A stretch of DNA of 64,000 bases from Turritopsis dohrnii (lineage: Eukaryota; Cnidaria; Hydrozoa; Anthoathecata; Oceaniidae): the NCBI GenBank assembly GCA_027922465.2, contig BQMF02000479.1, forward strand, positions 248,001 to 312,000. The letters are read 5' to 3'. Shown here one piece after another: positions 25,016 to 36,177 of the stretch. Positions within the stretch are counted from its first letter, which is position 1; each line of letters begins with the position of its first letter. The notes beneath the pieces are model-generated. The model ran no database searches, was not told where the DNA came from, and saw nothing but the letters and a program-made list of their open reading frames with translations. A program made the translations under genes and the position numbers.

Positions 25016-25265
25016 ATTTTCATGAATAAACATCATGCACAAGATATTGGTGAACTGTGTTTCTGGCTCCGAAACATCATAGTGAATTGCAAAGCTGTCA
25101 AGATTAAGTTAAATAAATTAAAGAAGGGAGTAATTTGATGAATTCCAGACTGTATCAAATTATTAGTCAGTGTACAAGTCATTCAGATATCTTGAAAATT
25201 AGCCTAAAGCAATTTTCTCAAGGGCTGATGCGGAAATTGTTCAAGCCTAATGGCTTCTAGTTATT

Positions 25266-25924
25266 GTTAGTTTTATATTCCAAGGACTACGTTGACTACG
25301 TTGACTTTGAAAACAATACATCAACTAAATACAAAGAAACTAACTGATTAAACAGTTTGGACAAAAAGCAGCAGTGGCAGAACGTGGCAGCATGTTTGCC
25401 AGTGTATCCTAATGTATCCTTGCCTGACTGTCTGAGACGGGTAAACTTTTTTTTTGAGCAATCAAAATGTTTAAAAACCGACAGGTAAAAAAAGAGTATC
25501 ATGAAACAAAATATTTTTTTGCTTTTCTTTTAATAATTTAATTTCTTTTTTTAATTGTTATGCGCTTCAGATCAAACGTTTTTTTATTCACTTTATTCAT
25601 TTAGCACGTGCCTTTTTTTCTCTCCTCCCGTGTGATCTTTTTAAGAAGAGAAACCATTTCCCCCTTACGTTTGATAGCACCCATGTTAGAGCGCGTAACT
25701 TTTTTAAAACAAAAGTTAATAAAAAGTTGAAGTTTTCTCTCTATACGTTTTGAGTGTATTGTTACACTGATAAAAGATTGGTTTTACCAGAGGTTGTGAC
25801 TTCGAATCTGCTTCTGGTTGAACACAAGTTGTACGAGCCGTTTATAAGGAAATTTGACGTTTATTGATACAGTGATAAAGAGCAGGTGGACATGGGCGGC
25901 GAGCGACGCCGCCTTGGCGGCTAG
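25266..25924. other. Gene-free interval
   Basis: AT-rich sequence between the inverted-repeat arm and repeat copy B. No coding or structural signal beyond short open frames. Confidence 0.3.
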
Positions 25925-27045
25925 TTTATAGAAAAAGCAATTGTGCACGAAAAGACAAATGACATAATAAAACTTTGTTAAGATCCGTATTACAATGTTT
26001 TTTTCAAACATGTTATATTCTGTCCTGGCCTGTTACACTCCAAATCTTCAAAGTATGTGTATGTATATTGGTTTGATTCCAATTATCATTCCTGACATTG
26101 AATATATACCAAACATAATCATTGTGCCTGCATCGAGTGGTTTGCAGTAGAAAAAATCTTGATTATTCTGAACAATGTCATCTTTTCCAATGTGAATTTA
26201 ACATTAATCAGTCCCACACAGTGATAACTTGATCGAGCATTATACAGTGACTAATAATTTGATACAGTCTGGAATTCACCAAATTACTCCCTTCTTTAAT
26301 TTATTAAACTTAATGTTAATCTCAACCACTTTTCAATTCACTATGACATTTCGGAGGCATAAAACAAGTACTTTCAGTTATTATATCGGAATGAAGATAG
26401 TTTGGGTCAATTCAGTCAAAAGTGAAGTAATTTTGTGCTTTCAATGACAATTTCACTTGCTTACTTTTTTCAATATCTTCAACTTTCAGTGTAATATTTA
26501 TTAAATGAAATGAGCATGTTTTATGGATTTATTGATAAGACGTATTCACCAGTAATGTACATACATTTCTGTTGTCATATTGAAAATTTTTGCACAGCAC
26601 AGTTTCGTTTATTATCAATCCTTCATTTTATTTTTCAAGAACTTTTCCCAGAGTCAACTAAACATAAGCATTGCCTACAAGAAATGTTTTCATGATAATA
26701 TTTCCATGGCAATAGTTGATAGGAAAAAAGTCTTAAAATTCTTCTTCAAAGACTCTACAAAGCTACTTTTACAACTTCCTCAAAGCAAAAGCGAAAACGT
26801 TTCACGAGCTCTATGCGCATATTTTAAAGACTTGATGTTAAAGATTGAATTGGAAAGTATTCAACATAAAACAACTAAAATAACTTCTAAAAGTATTTCA
26901 AGAGTGTAAAAAAGTTAATACTTGAATGAATTAATATTGAAAGTGACCTTTTTGTATTACATTTAGCATAAATTTTGGGTCTGCCATTAACTATTCTGAA
27001 TAAACAAACAATCCGAAATCCGAACGGACTTTCCGAAAACGGCAA
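25925..27045. repeat. Interspersed repeat, copy B
   Basis: Direct, diverged copy of about 13575-15420 without the MITE at 13680-14321. Shared blocks include GTGCACGAAAAGACAAATGACA, CAGTCTGGAATTC and CCGAACGGACTTTCCGAAAA. It shows the pre-insertion state of the MITE site. Confidence 0.65.
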
Positions 27046-27180
27046 AATTTAATGAAGAATAATGAAAAACGCCGATTCCAATACTCATCTCGATCTTAAG
27101 ATCGGCTGAGTAATAATTGGTTAATATGCATTATCCCCGAATTTATCACAATCCCCGTGACATAAATACCATCGATATTT

Positions 27181-27346
27181 GCCTCTTGCAAATCTCTGAT
27201 TCTGTTACTTCTGTTATTTGTATAATTTCTTTCCTCTTCATGAAAAATTCGTGAAATCCTTGGAACTTTTGGAAGAGTTCTGCTTCAGTTTGCTCAAAAA
27301 CTTTAATCTCCAGAGAATTTCTGAAACTGAAAATAAAATCATGAGA
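27181..27346 (-). pseudogene. Captured fragment of the very large GTPase gene
   Basis: This 166-bp segment is nearly identical to 6056-6228 inside the GTPase ORF, on the same strand. It differs by a 7-bp length change and a few substitutions. It encodes the helical part containing FRNSLEIKVFEQTEAELFQK. Similarity stops abruptly at both edges (GCCTCTTGC and ATGAGA). It lies inside a decayed Harbinger-type transposase region, so it is a dead gene piece and not a second gene. Confidence 0.85.
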
Positions 27347-27349
27347 CAG

Positions 27350-27530
27350 TCGACATTTCTTATTTCTTGGCAAAGGGTATGAAATTGACTGTATTCCTTT
27401 CTTCCTTTGAATATATCGCGAATCCAAGTACGTTTTTTTTCAGCATAGGTTCACCATCATCTTCAAATAATAAGTAGGATTATATTGCTAAAATTTCGTC
27501 AGCTTCGCCATTACAATTCGTCATTTTTCA
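27350..27530 (-). pseudogene. Remnant of a third Harbinger transposase N-terminus
   Basis: Read on the minus strand from about 27525, one frame gives EDDGEPMLKKKRTWIRDIFK then GRKEYSQFHTLCQEIRN. This is the basic WxRxIxxxRxxxxxFHxLxxEL block seen at the start of PIF/Harbinger transposases. It is cut off by the GTPase fragment at 27346. It lies 170 bp inside the terminus at 27695, as expected for a transposase start. Confidence 0.5.
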
Positions 27531-27999
27531 TTACACTACTCTTCTTTTCAGTTTTCATTTAAATTTGCCTTTGGTGTATATCTCGTTTATTTATACGTGC
27601 AAATTAGTACAGCCATTTTCGGTAAAAATATACGCCTTTGATAAACGCTATTTTAAACGCGGTGTATATTTTAAACGTGCAGTGTGAACTACGCTTTAGA
27701 AGGAGTACATATGGATAACTGTACGTAGTATTATAATGGCTGCTTCCAGTATGTACAGTTCTTATGTTTTTACGTTTACTCATAACATCTGGACTCAAAT
27801 CACGAGGTAAACATAACTTAAGGATATAAATTGGTATCGGAATAATAAATCAACAATCAGAAGAACCATATTTCACTGTATTTCTCAAAAGTAGAATATT
27901 TAATTTCTCCAAGGCCAATCAACTTGTAAAGACCCCTGAACTTAGCAGAAAAAAAGAAATCTTGGAAAAGCTGATTTCTTATCTTCCTTTAAGCCACCG

Positions 28000-29475
28000 G
28001 ATAAAAGTGACCTCATGGATTCCTTCATATTCTTGCATTGCACAAGCCATGGATTTGAAGAGGGAGATGAAATGAAATTCAATGTATTCGCAGGGAAATT
28101 TTACAACTACTTTAAACCACCTAAGAACATAACTAATACATTTTCCTTTTTCACGTCGCACCAAGGTGAAGATGGAAAATTTCATAAACACTAAACAAGA
28201 CTTTGTGAAGTTGTTGAAGACCGCAAATTTTATGAACTTCGAGAGTCTTTGATGAAGGACATGATAATAATTTGATGGCGTTCCAAGAAACTGCAAGAGG
28301 GGTTCCTATGAGATAATGACATAAACCTCGAAAAGACTTTATCCTTGCCGTGCAAAACAGAAAAAAATTGTTCCACAGCAAAACTGACCAATCCGCGTAC
28401 CATAAATGACAAGAAACTAACAACAAAGGAAAAAGTGGTATGAATTCTGTTGTGAAACTCACCCTGGAGGATCAGATTACGTAACAACTATAAATCTACA
28501 GGGACATTCTCGAAATGCTGCCCAAAGAACAAAATCAACCGCAATGGACAGTTCAAAACCAACAGAACAGAACTTCCAATAAATAATGAATCTGATAGCG
28601 ACGACTTTGGTGAAATTTTCCTTGGCTGAAATGTAATAAATTCCGTTACTGATCCCTTCACCTGATCCAGGACCAGACTGGCAAGTTCAACTCAATATCA
28701 CAGTTACCTACAGTATAAACTCTATCACTTAGACTGTTCTGTACACAGTCGCTTACAAAAGTCAGTCAAATTTCAGTAAATCAACGACTCACAATCACAA
28801 TCACGTAGTAGGATGATGTACATTATAGCTGCAACACCAATATGGGACAATCAAAACTCGTTTTATCACCATATTTGCGGACACCACTCCAATTGGGTGT
28901 CAAAACTACCAGTGATCTAGACCTCATGCAACGCATCAAAAAAACCAACAGCTTCCAAATGTACAAATCGTCTCAAATGTCCCTTCAGCAATAGACCCAA
29001 AACATAAATGTACCTCTCTGAGACAGCCTCAAAAAAAAGAAATCAAACGTATCATTAATATGACCATTATCACTTCTGTAGCCAGATCTACTGACTGAGT
29101 AAGCTCATTAATCACTACCATCAAACTCAATGGGTCATTCAGACACAATCTCAACAAAGCCATGAAAACACGAACTTCAGACCGCTGTCAAAATCCTCTA
29201 ATGAATGGCTGAGCTTAAGTCCTTAACTAAAGGGGATGCTTGTGACAAATTCAACTTGATGAAAAATATTAAAACTAGTTACTTCAAAACTCCTTTTGGG
29301 CGCTACCATTGTCTCCAAATAACATACGGTATTAAAATCTGCAGTTAAAATTTATCAAGTCGAAAAAAGGAATTATCATGATTGACATCGAAGGTGTCAA
29401 AAATGCGCAAGATGACATAATTATCTGGTCTTCAACGTTAGCAGAGCTCGAAAAGCTTCCACAACGAATTCATCA
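28000..29475 (+). pseudogene. Decayed Ty3/gypsy retrotransposon (gag and reverse transcriptase parts)
   Basis: Conceptual reading through many stops and shifts shows a gag-like stretch near 28000-28430 (FYNYFKPPKNIT, FFTSHQGEDGKF, LRESLMKDMI, DINLEKTLSLPC). Near 29265-29470 it shows the reverse transcriptase signature TSYFKTPFGRYHCLQITYGI followed by DDIIIWSSTLAE, where the family has YVDD or IVDDIL. Neither LTR could be located. The sequence ends abruptly before the LINE remnant. Confidence 0.6.
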
Positions 29476-29593
29476 ATCGGGACTTGCTGACTTTCTCAGC
29501 CGTACTGCATTGCCAAATACTCCAGGAAGTGAAATTAATGTGTTTAGTATGTGATCTTACAAGGATCAATCATGCTTAAGAAGATATGTCAAT

Positions 29594-32190
29594 ACAACTT
29601 CAAAACGAGAATTACTCTCTGAAATGAAATCTGAACTTTCTGCTCTAAAAAATGAACTCTCTGAAAAGTCTCAAACCGTAGAAGACTTGCAACATGAAGT
29701 CAAAAAAATTTTTGAAGCCAAAGTTGATCAGCAAGAATTCCACGAAGTTGAACATGATACTGCTGAACTCCAACAATACGTGCGAAAGAATAACATCAAG
29801 ATGTGTAGAATACCAGACAACGTAAACGACAACCAACTTGAAGAAAAAATCATCAATATTGCAAATGTTGTTGATGTCAAAATTACCAAAGATGATATCG
29901 AACCTGCCATCGTCTTCGAAGAAAAAGGAACGAAAAAGGTCCAAAACGCACCATTGTAAGGTTTGTTATTGGAAACACTGTGAGAAAGAAAAGCAAAGAA
30001 TTCAAAAAAGAATCAGCGCTAGAAAAAGCCATGGTCGAATCTACATTAAAAACAACTTGTGCAGCTACTATCGATTTCTCTGGGGAAAGGTAAAATCTAT
30101 GTATGAAAAGGAACTAATCGATTCTTTTTGGGTTTGGAACTGTTTATCTGAGATTCCCTGATGACGATGAAAAGTTCAAGATAACACAGTTGAGTGATCT
30201 GATAAGCTTATTCCCTGAACATAGATCATTTATTGAGTAACTAATTACTTTTCTCAAAACAATTAAAATGTTTTTATTATCTGTCATGAATACTCAATGT
30301 TGAGAACGAACTGTGAATATTTACGTTTCCTATTAACGCATTTCGGCTTGAGGTATTTCACTTTAAACAAGTGCATGCTCGTACTTGCAGACCGTCCTTG
30401 TTCGGTTTGTGGTAAACAGGTAATATCTGATGATATTTTTTGTAACTCTTGCAAGCACTGGGTTCACTCTGAATGCAATTTTTAAGCAGGTCTGAAACAG
30501 CAACTTAAACACATTCAGTCATATTGATAATACTTATGAGTACTTTGATGCTTCTTATTTTAATTCTAAAAATTTTGGTGACCATCTTTCTTTTCTTCAT
30601 TTAAATATTGAGTGAGAAACATTTCGAGAACTTTCATACGTTTTTATCCAAGTCGATTAATCATAGTTTCAAAATTTTTGGACTTACTGAGACCCGGATT
30701 AAATCAAGGCAATTTGATTTTTCCGTCGATTCTTATAAATCTCGTCAAAGGGGGTACGTCTTTCTATATTAAAAAATCTTTTAAACCATCACGTAGAGAT
30801 GATCTGGAAAGTCTTTTATATTTACCTAAAACTCTTGAATCAACTTTTGCAGAATTTTCTATAAGATCATCAAATTTTGTAGTGTGAACTATTTATAAAC
30901 ACCCATTTATTAGGGAGATTCGTAAACTCGACGAGCCTGTTACACGAAAAAAATCAATTACTTGTGAGAATTTTTTAAAACTTTCTACTGAAACTGTACT
31001 TCAGAGATTTAAAGCCTTTTGTTGTATCAAAAGAAACATCATTACTTTGCACGCTTATTTCAAGCGTTGATGTGAAGTTTCTAATGACTTTGTAGGGAAA
31101 AATTCACGAACAACTCTAATAAGTTGTACACAATTCCCTACAAATTTATAGAAAAATAGTGTTGTGTAAACGAAACATGGTTTTTCCGAATCCCGCTAAT
31201 AAATGAGTTTTTTTCAAAACTTGGCCCGCTTTTAGATAAAACCAATTTTGACGGTAAAATTCTTATTTTGCTTAGCGATTTCAATATTGATCTTTTATTT
31301 TATGAGAGATCAGAAGTTTTTAAATTTCTTGACACTTTAAGCAGTTAAGGCTAAAGATCAAACCAACAAATCAAATCTTCATTTAAAATATAAACGTTAT
31401 CGCAACAGCATAACAAATTTAATTCGATCAAGCAAAAAAATACTTTTTTAATCTCAACTCTAATGACTCTAAAAAAACATGGGAAGGAATTAACCAAATC
31501 ATAAATCAAAAGCCAAGACAACATCACTCTTACCAAAGGCAACAAAAAAATTACAGATCCTCCCAATATCGCAAAATAATTGAATGAGCTCATGTATCTG
31601 ACATGCAATTCGGCTTTAGAAAAAAACACTCAACAAAAGTAGCACTAATAGCACTCTAACCGAAGAAATTCGAAAAAATTTAGATGCAGGTGAATGCTCT
31701 TGTGGCGTTTTTATCGATTTACAAAAAGCTTTCGATACAGTAGATCATAAAATTTCACTACGTAAACTCGAAATGTATGGGCTAAGAGGAATTGCAAACA
31801 AATGGTTTAGATCATACCTTTCTAATAGAACCCAATATGTTTTATAGAATGGGTCAAAATCAGACAAAAACCACATTTCGATTGGTGTGCCTCAAGGGTC
31901 TGTATTGGGTCCACTTTTACTTTTAATTTATATTAATGATTTATGTAATGCTATTAAACACAGTAAAACATCTTTATTTGCAGACGACACAAATATCGTC
32001 CACTCCGATTTTTCATTAAAAATATTGAAAAGTGTATCAATTGTGATCGTGAAAGTCTTTATAATTGGCTCTGTGCTAAGAAAATTTCGCTAAATATTGC
32101 TAAAACAAAAGTACTTCTTTTTAGAAGCGTACATAAAAAAATGAATTACAATCTTAACATCAAAATCAACAACAAACCTTTGTTCTAACC
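29594..32190 (+). pseudogene. Decayed non-LTR retrotransposon (LINE)
   Basis: An ORF1-like part at 29624-29959 has a coiled coil followed by RKNNIKMCRIPDNVNDNQ, typical of LINE ORF1 RNA-binding domains. At 30390-30483 a PHD-like finger (CSVCGKQVISDDIFCNSC, then HWVHSEC) matches the start of many invertebrate LINE ORF2 proteins. Reverse transcriptase pieces follow: FIDLQKAFDTVDHKI near 31710 and GVPQGSVLGPLLLLIYINDL with FADDTN at 31887-32010. Frames shift and stop repeatedly; the endonuclease between them is barely readable. Confidence 0.75.
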
Positions 32191-33089
32191 TTAGTAGAGC
32201 CTTCTTATTTCAGCTATTTGCCAGTTTCTAACAAAAAATACATTTACATGGAAAAGGGTCGTAACTAAGATTTTCATATTGAGGGGTCCTGGTGTGAGGG
32301 GTAGGGGACAAGCACCCAACACCAAACTGCGATTTTGGAGAAGTGGGCGATTTTCCGTATGCTGGAGATGACAACTGGTAGTCACTCCAAGAAGACCTTT
32401 TGAGTATGTCAATAAATGACACAATATTACATCTACTGAGATGAAGGGCTCTTATTTTGTATGACAAACGTACAGTTACACTTATGTCTACGTGGGTGTT
32501 AATAGCAAAGGATAACTTTGGCTACATTGGACAAATCTTCATGTAAACGTTCAACGACCTGGGATGGCTTTAAGCATCTTCAAGCATTTTTCAAGTGGTT
32601 TATTTCTAAGAAAAAACAAGTACTGAAAGATGTTTGCTTTGATAACAGACACAGCTCTAACAAATTCAAAAGAACTCGGTATATCTAACTTTCAATCTTT
32701 CGATGGGTGGTTCTAATATCCATAGGTTACGTTGGGAATGTAGACATTAAAAGTAAACTTAATATATTCAAACGTAAGAACTGTACATGCTGGAAGCGGC
32801 CATTATGATACTACGTACAGTTATCACCATACACACTTTCAATGTGCGTGTGTGTTTTGGAATACCATAAATGACAAAATTATATTAGAAATTATTTAAA
32901 ATTTCAGCCTTTGCAGGGGCTGCTTATTCGACAAGAGCGGTTATTCAAGCAGGTACGCTTATTAAATCTTCATATCATGACAAGGAAAATGCAATTTTTC
33001 AATATTTTTCTTTCTTAAGATAATTTCCGAAATGTCAAACTGAACTAAATGTCAATATCTACGTCTTCTTCATGGTCAGGAAATCAGGA

Positions 33090-33310
33090 AAAGCTTGACT
33101 GCAAAAAAGACAACCTAGAAGAAGTCTTAAATCATGACAAGCATTCAATTGGAGTTTTTAAATCGATAAAACTCTCGTTGATCGTATACCAATCGAACTC
33201 TGTCGCCTCATAATAAACTATTTCATAAAAAATAAAGATGAAAACATTGTTTCAGCTTTGGTTGTGGGGCCAAGAAACCGGGAGGTGGACTAGTTGTTCC
33301 GGCGAAATTT
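33090..33310 (+). pseudogene. Decayed coding remnant, possibly HIRAN-like
   Basis: One frame reads RIPIELCRLIINYFIKNKDE, then VSALVVGPRNREV; a shift gives GLVVPAKFSAY. The pattern (xHVPxEIS...VxGxxxxxGLVVPAKF) resembles HIRAN-type domains that are multi-copy in invertebrate repeats. It is broken by stops. This identification is from memory of the pattern and is tentative. Confidence 0.3.
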
Positions 33311-33956
33311 TCAGCTTACACTGACGATTTGCGGGTGGTGGCAATTCTGTTAAGATAGATTTTGGAAGTTAGGAAATTATATACACAATTTGAACTGACT
33401 GTTAGAGGAGACTAAAATTGTTTAAAGACCAGTTTTAAAATGAGTATTGCTTGTTTTTTAATCGTGAAATACATTTAAATAACAACTATAATAACTATAT
33501 TCATTATTTTTCGCTAGTCTCAAATAAGCGTCTCTACTGATGAATGTATGGCAAAATAACGTAGGGCAACAACTTTATTCGTTGATCCTATCTTTTAAAA
33601 CAAACTCTCAACGTTTAGAATGACAATGCGTTGTAATCGTTCACAGGTGCAAACCACCCATCATCAATGGTAGTCGTTGTCTCGAAAGATTACATTATGT
33701 TAAATGATGATTTTTCCTATCCCAGAAAAAGAATGTTAGGAGAATTAACCAAATGGTATTCTCTGCACTGAATTAGATCTAAAATTAATTTTTTGCAACT
33801 CATTCATTCGTTAACGATCCCTTTCCAGTAATCCACAATTGTTTGCAACATGTCTTTCGAAGTAGCACTTACTTTGCGATACCCACTTTAAGGAATGAGG
33901 TGACTAAATAAAAAGCTTTATCCAAAATAAAAATAGAAAATTTCTTTTCAAATTAC
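33311..33956. other. Gene-free interval
   Basis: No coding signal. It would be intronic if the HEPN gene model is right. Confidence 0.3.
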
Positions 33957-34023
33957 CTGGTTCTTTCGGCTGTTTGTGAGCCGTTTTCTTTGCACACTGC
34001 CATTCATAATTAGCGACGATATT
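33957..34023 (-). CDS. Second exon of the HEPN gene
   Basis: This 67-nt exon lies between acceptor TTTTGCAG and donor CAG/GTAATT. It encodes NIVANYEWQCAKKTAHKQPK and ends one base into the next codon. It follows an intron of 78 bp after the main HEPN exon in matching phase 0. This makes a continuous product past the stop that the unspliced frame would meet at 34072. Confidence 0.65.
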
Positions 34024-34101
34024 CTGCAAAAGGAATTACAAATGAACAAAATTAGATGTTGTTCTTTGACCTTATTTGGGCAAAACTATATATTTAATCA
34101 C

Positions 34102-35532
34102 CTGACATTCTTCTTCAATTCTTTGCTTAATGACATCCAACTTCTCATCTATTTTGCTTTGAAGATCTTCTTGGTCATGGTAACTGATGTTAAATTGAAT
34201 AGTCAAGAATTCCTGATTCACAGTGTTAGGATAGGTAGCTGTAATTTTGCATCCATCGAGATCTTGTTTTGAAAGAACATCATATAACGCCTTTCCTGCA
34301 ACTATACCGTCAAGTGATGCTTTGATATGATTCACATCTTGTTTATCAAAAGTTTCGAACCCAACTGGAGATATTGAAAAGAAAATGTTGATTGATCCAT
34401 ATTTGTATCCTGTCGCAGTTAACGAGACATTCCCTTTTTTGAAAACTCCTTCGAACTCCTTCAAAAATGCATTTCTTATTTCTTTGATAAAGTTTTTGGT
34501 TTTTTCAGATTTGATAGATTTATACTCGTCTAAGGATTGCTTCGATTCAATATGAATTCCCACTGCCAGTTTTTCGCAATCTTCTTTTATGCTTTCGAAA
34601 TTCATGCCAGATACAGTTACTTTGCAAATTTGATTGGATTCTTGAAAAATTTCCATTAAAACTTTCTGTGCTGCATCTTCAAGATTTTCTTGCAAGCCAT
34701 ACGATAAATCAGTAGTGATATCTTCTAGTTCTGTTAGGCTTGGATCAGTTGTGCAAATTTTAAATTCAAAATTAACTGAATTTTCATGAACTTTTTGTAA
34801 TCTTGATAGTTCTGATGAGAAAGCAGAATATGGGAAAATGCAGCTCCAATATTTCCTTCTGTGATTCTGATAAACTAACTTTAGATCTGTTTCCAATCTT
34901 TCAAGTTCCAACTTTCTTTCTTCATCAGCTTCCATCTTCAATAAACTCAACATTTCAAGAATGACGTCTTTCCAATCTTCAATTTTCTTTTGATCAGGTA
35001 CATTCCCATGTGTCATATGGGCACAGGTGTTGCGGAGACCTTGAATCACATCCAATTTAATTTTCGAAAAGTCACATTTATGGCTGTGGCATCCAACACA
35101 CTTCATGCATTTGGAACAACATGCTGCTTTGTTAACACATCCAACTCTCGAATGCAAAATGTTATTGAACATTGGTGGTTTATAGCTTTTACTACATGTG
35201 GCATATGCAGTTACGTTTAATAAGGTTTGACATGCTGGTGTTGTGTCTATCTTTTGAATATCAATATTAGGTAAGATCGACGACCCATTAAAAAAAGTGT
35301 CTCTGTTATCTTTCCATTTTAGTGACCAAAGTTTGGAAACAAATAAAGTTTCCTTTTGACGTTGTAAAATAACTGACAACGCCTTTGCAGGTATATCCAC
35401 TCCAAGATCAGCTGCTATACTGCTTTTGACGGATAAATATTCAAGTAAGTATTGTACACAGGACAATGCTATTCTGTTGAAACAGACAGTTTTGCATTGA
35501 ATCTCTTCATCGTCAACAGTGTTAGTCGCCAT
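34102..35532 (-). CDS. HEPN-domain protein with a cysteine cluster, main exon
   Basis: The first exon (477 codons, ATG at 35532) encodes an unnamed protein. Around residues 133-155 lies a zinc-binding-like cluster (CVNKAACCSKCMKCVGCHSH). A helical HEPN segment with the diagnostic RX4H motif (LRNTCAHMTHG, near residue 168) follows. HEPN domains are known as RNase or scaffold modules in nucleic-acid-based defence and in DZIP3- and CXorf38-like animal proteins. The later half (residues 270-477) is alpha/beta, with two stretches that look alike (TVSGMNFESI and LTATGYKYGSINI regions). The donor at 34101 (CAG/GTGATT) joins the exon at 34023. Its strand matches the giant GTPase, and further exons may lie as far as 3378 or 2377. 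Function is inference from the motif. Confidence 0.7.
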
Positions 35533-36177
35533 CCTACTGCATTTCTTCCCCTCTCATGAGGTATTCTAAAAGGGAAAGTAAATTGTTAATTGTTTGTTAT
35601 TCAAGGAACTATAATTCACAAATGTCGTCAATCCTTTGGTGGGGAGAGGGGCAAGCTAAAGTTGACGCTGGTTGACGGGAGGGAGGTGACACTACTATTG
35701 ACGTCAACCTTCACAACTTTTTTAATCAAGAAAACTTTTTCTTGTTGTTGTTATTGTAATATTTCTTTAGTTCGAAAGTATGTATGAACATTTCGACTTG
35801 GTTGAGGGTGGAGAGATTATTTTTCGAAAAATAGCGTCAACTCAGGAAAGAGGGTAGAGCAAAGTGGATGCAAGTTGACAGTTGACAGTTGGGGGTCTGA
35901 AATCTTAAAAAAATGTTGACGTCATTTCAGAGTAATCCCCAATCAAAAACGACCCAATAATAATTTCAAATCTGTAATCTCTGATTATTTAGTATAAAGT
36001 TAGTTTGAAATGGTATTTTGGATAATTGCGGATGGAATCCCAAGGACTCCAAACACCCAGTTACTTGCTTATAAAAACTCGTTGGCTTATTGCCTTATTA
36101 TTATGATAAAAAATTACATTAGGAATGACTGAAGCAGTGCTTGTGTAAGACAATGCTTCTCTACCAGGTGTACATCA
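35533..36177. other. Upstream region of the HEPN gene
   Basis: No gene is seen. GTTGACG-type motifs repeat several times at 35655-35930 (for example TTGACGTCAA and GTTGACAGTTGACAGTTG). These could be degenerate repeats or binding sites, and nothing decides which. Confidence 0.3.

Larger units (their letters stand above)
12830..25265. mobile_element. Long inverted repeat, foldback-like element with minisatellite arms
   Basis: Blocks of the left side recur inverted on the right. 12835-12920 matches 25186-25265; 14560-14730 matches 25020-25200; 15358-15420 matches 23773-23840; 15420-15557 matches 17125-17349. The 128-bp arrays lie in both arms in opposite orientation. Removing the 6.4-kb Harbinger element at 17353-23769 makes the arms continuous around a spacer of about 1.57 kb (15558-17130). 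Long inverted repeats with internal tandem repeats are known from FB and Galileo foldback transposons. No transposase gene was found in the spacer. Membership of any family is inference. Confidence 0.5.
10261..27695. mobile_element. Candidate 17.4-kb composite bounded by Harbinger-type ends
   Basis: The left end reads AGCGTAGTTCACACTGCGCG and the right end is its near-perfect reverse complement. Each is flanked by TTA (10258-10260 and 27696-27698). Similarity continues inward: TTTAAA and TATACACC blocks, then a CGGGGA...GATAAATT...ATGCATATT block at about 10412 and again, inverted, at about 27120-27165. Just inside the right end is a decayed PIF/Harbinger transposase start on the minus strand. 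The span holds a long inverted repeat, two MITEs, a younger Harbinger copy and a fragment of the nearby GTPase gene. The 3-bp duplication alone is weak proof, because all such elements target TWA. Two unrelated solo ends of one family are the alternative. Confidence 0.4.
27713..32826. repeat. Inverted pair bracketing retroelement debris
   Basis: About 55 bp at 27713-27771 (ATAACTGTACGTAGTATTAT, then GCTTCCAG) recurs as the reverse complement at 32771-32826 with few changes. The gypsy and LINE remnants lie between. The pair may be the ends of an older DNA element into which the retroelements inserted, or chance copies of one short repeat. Confidence 0.45.

Noticed and set aside
27146..27427. 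93-codon frame that could be taken as a second GTPase gene
   Set aside because: Only the copied 166-bp segment is GTPase-derived; the rest is out-of-frame transposase remnant, so it is a chance fusion.
28979..29260. Possible protease or integrase part of the gypsy remnant
   Set aside because: Too many stops and shifts to recognise catalytic residues.
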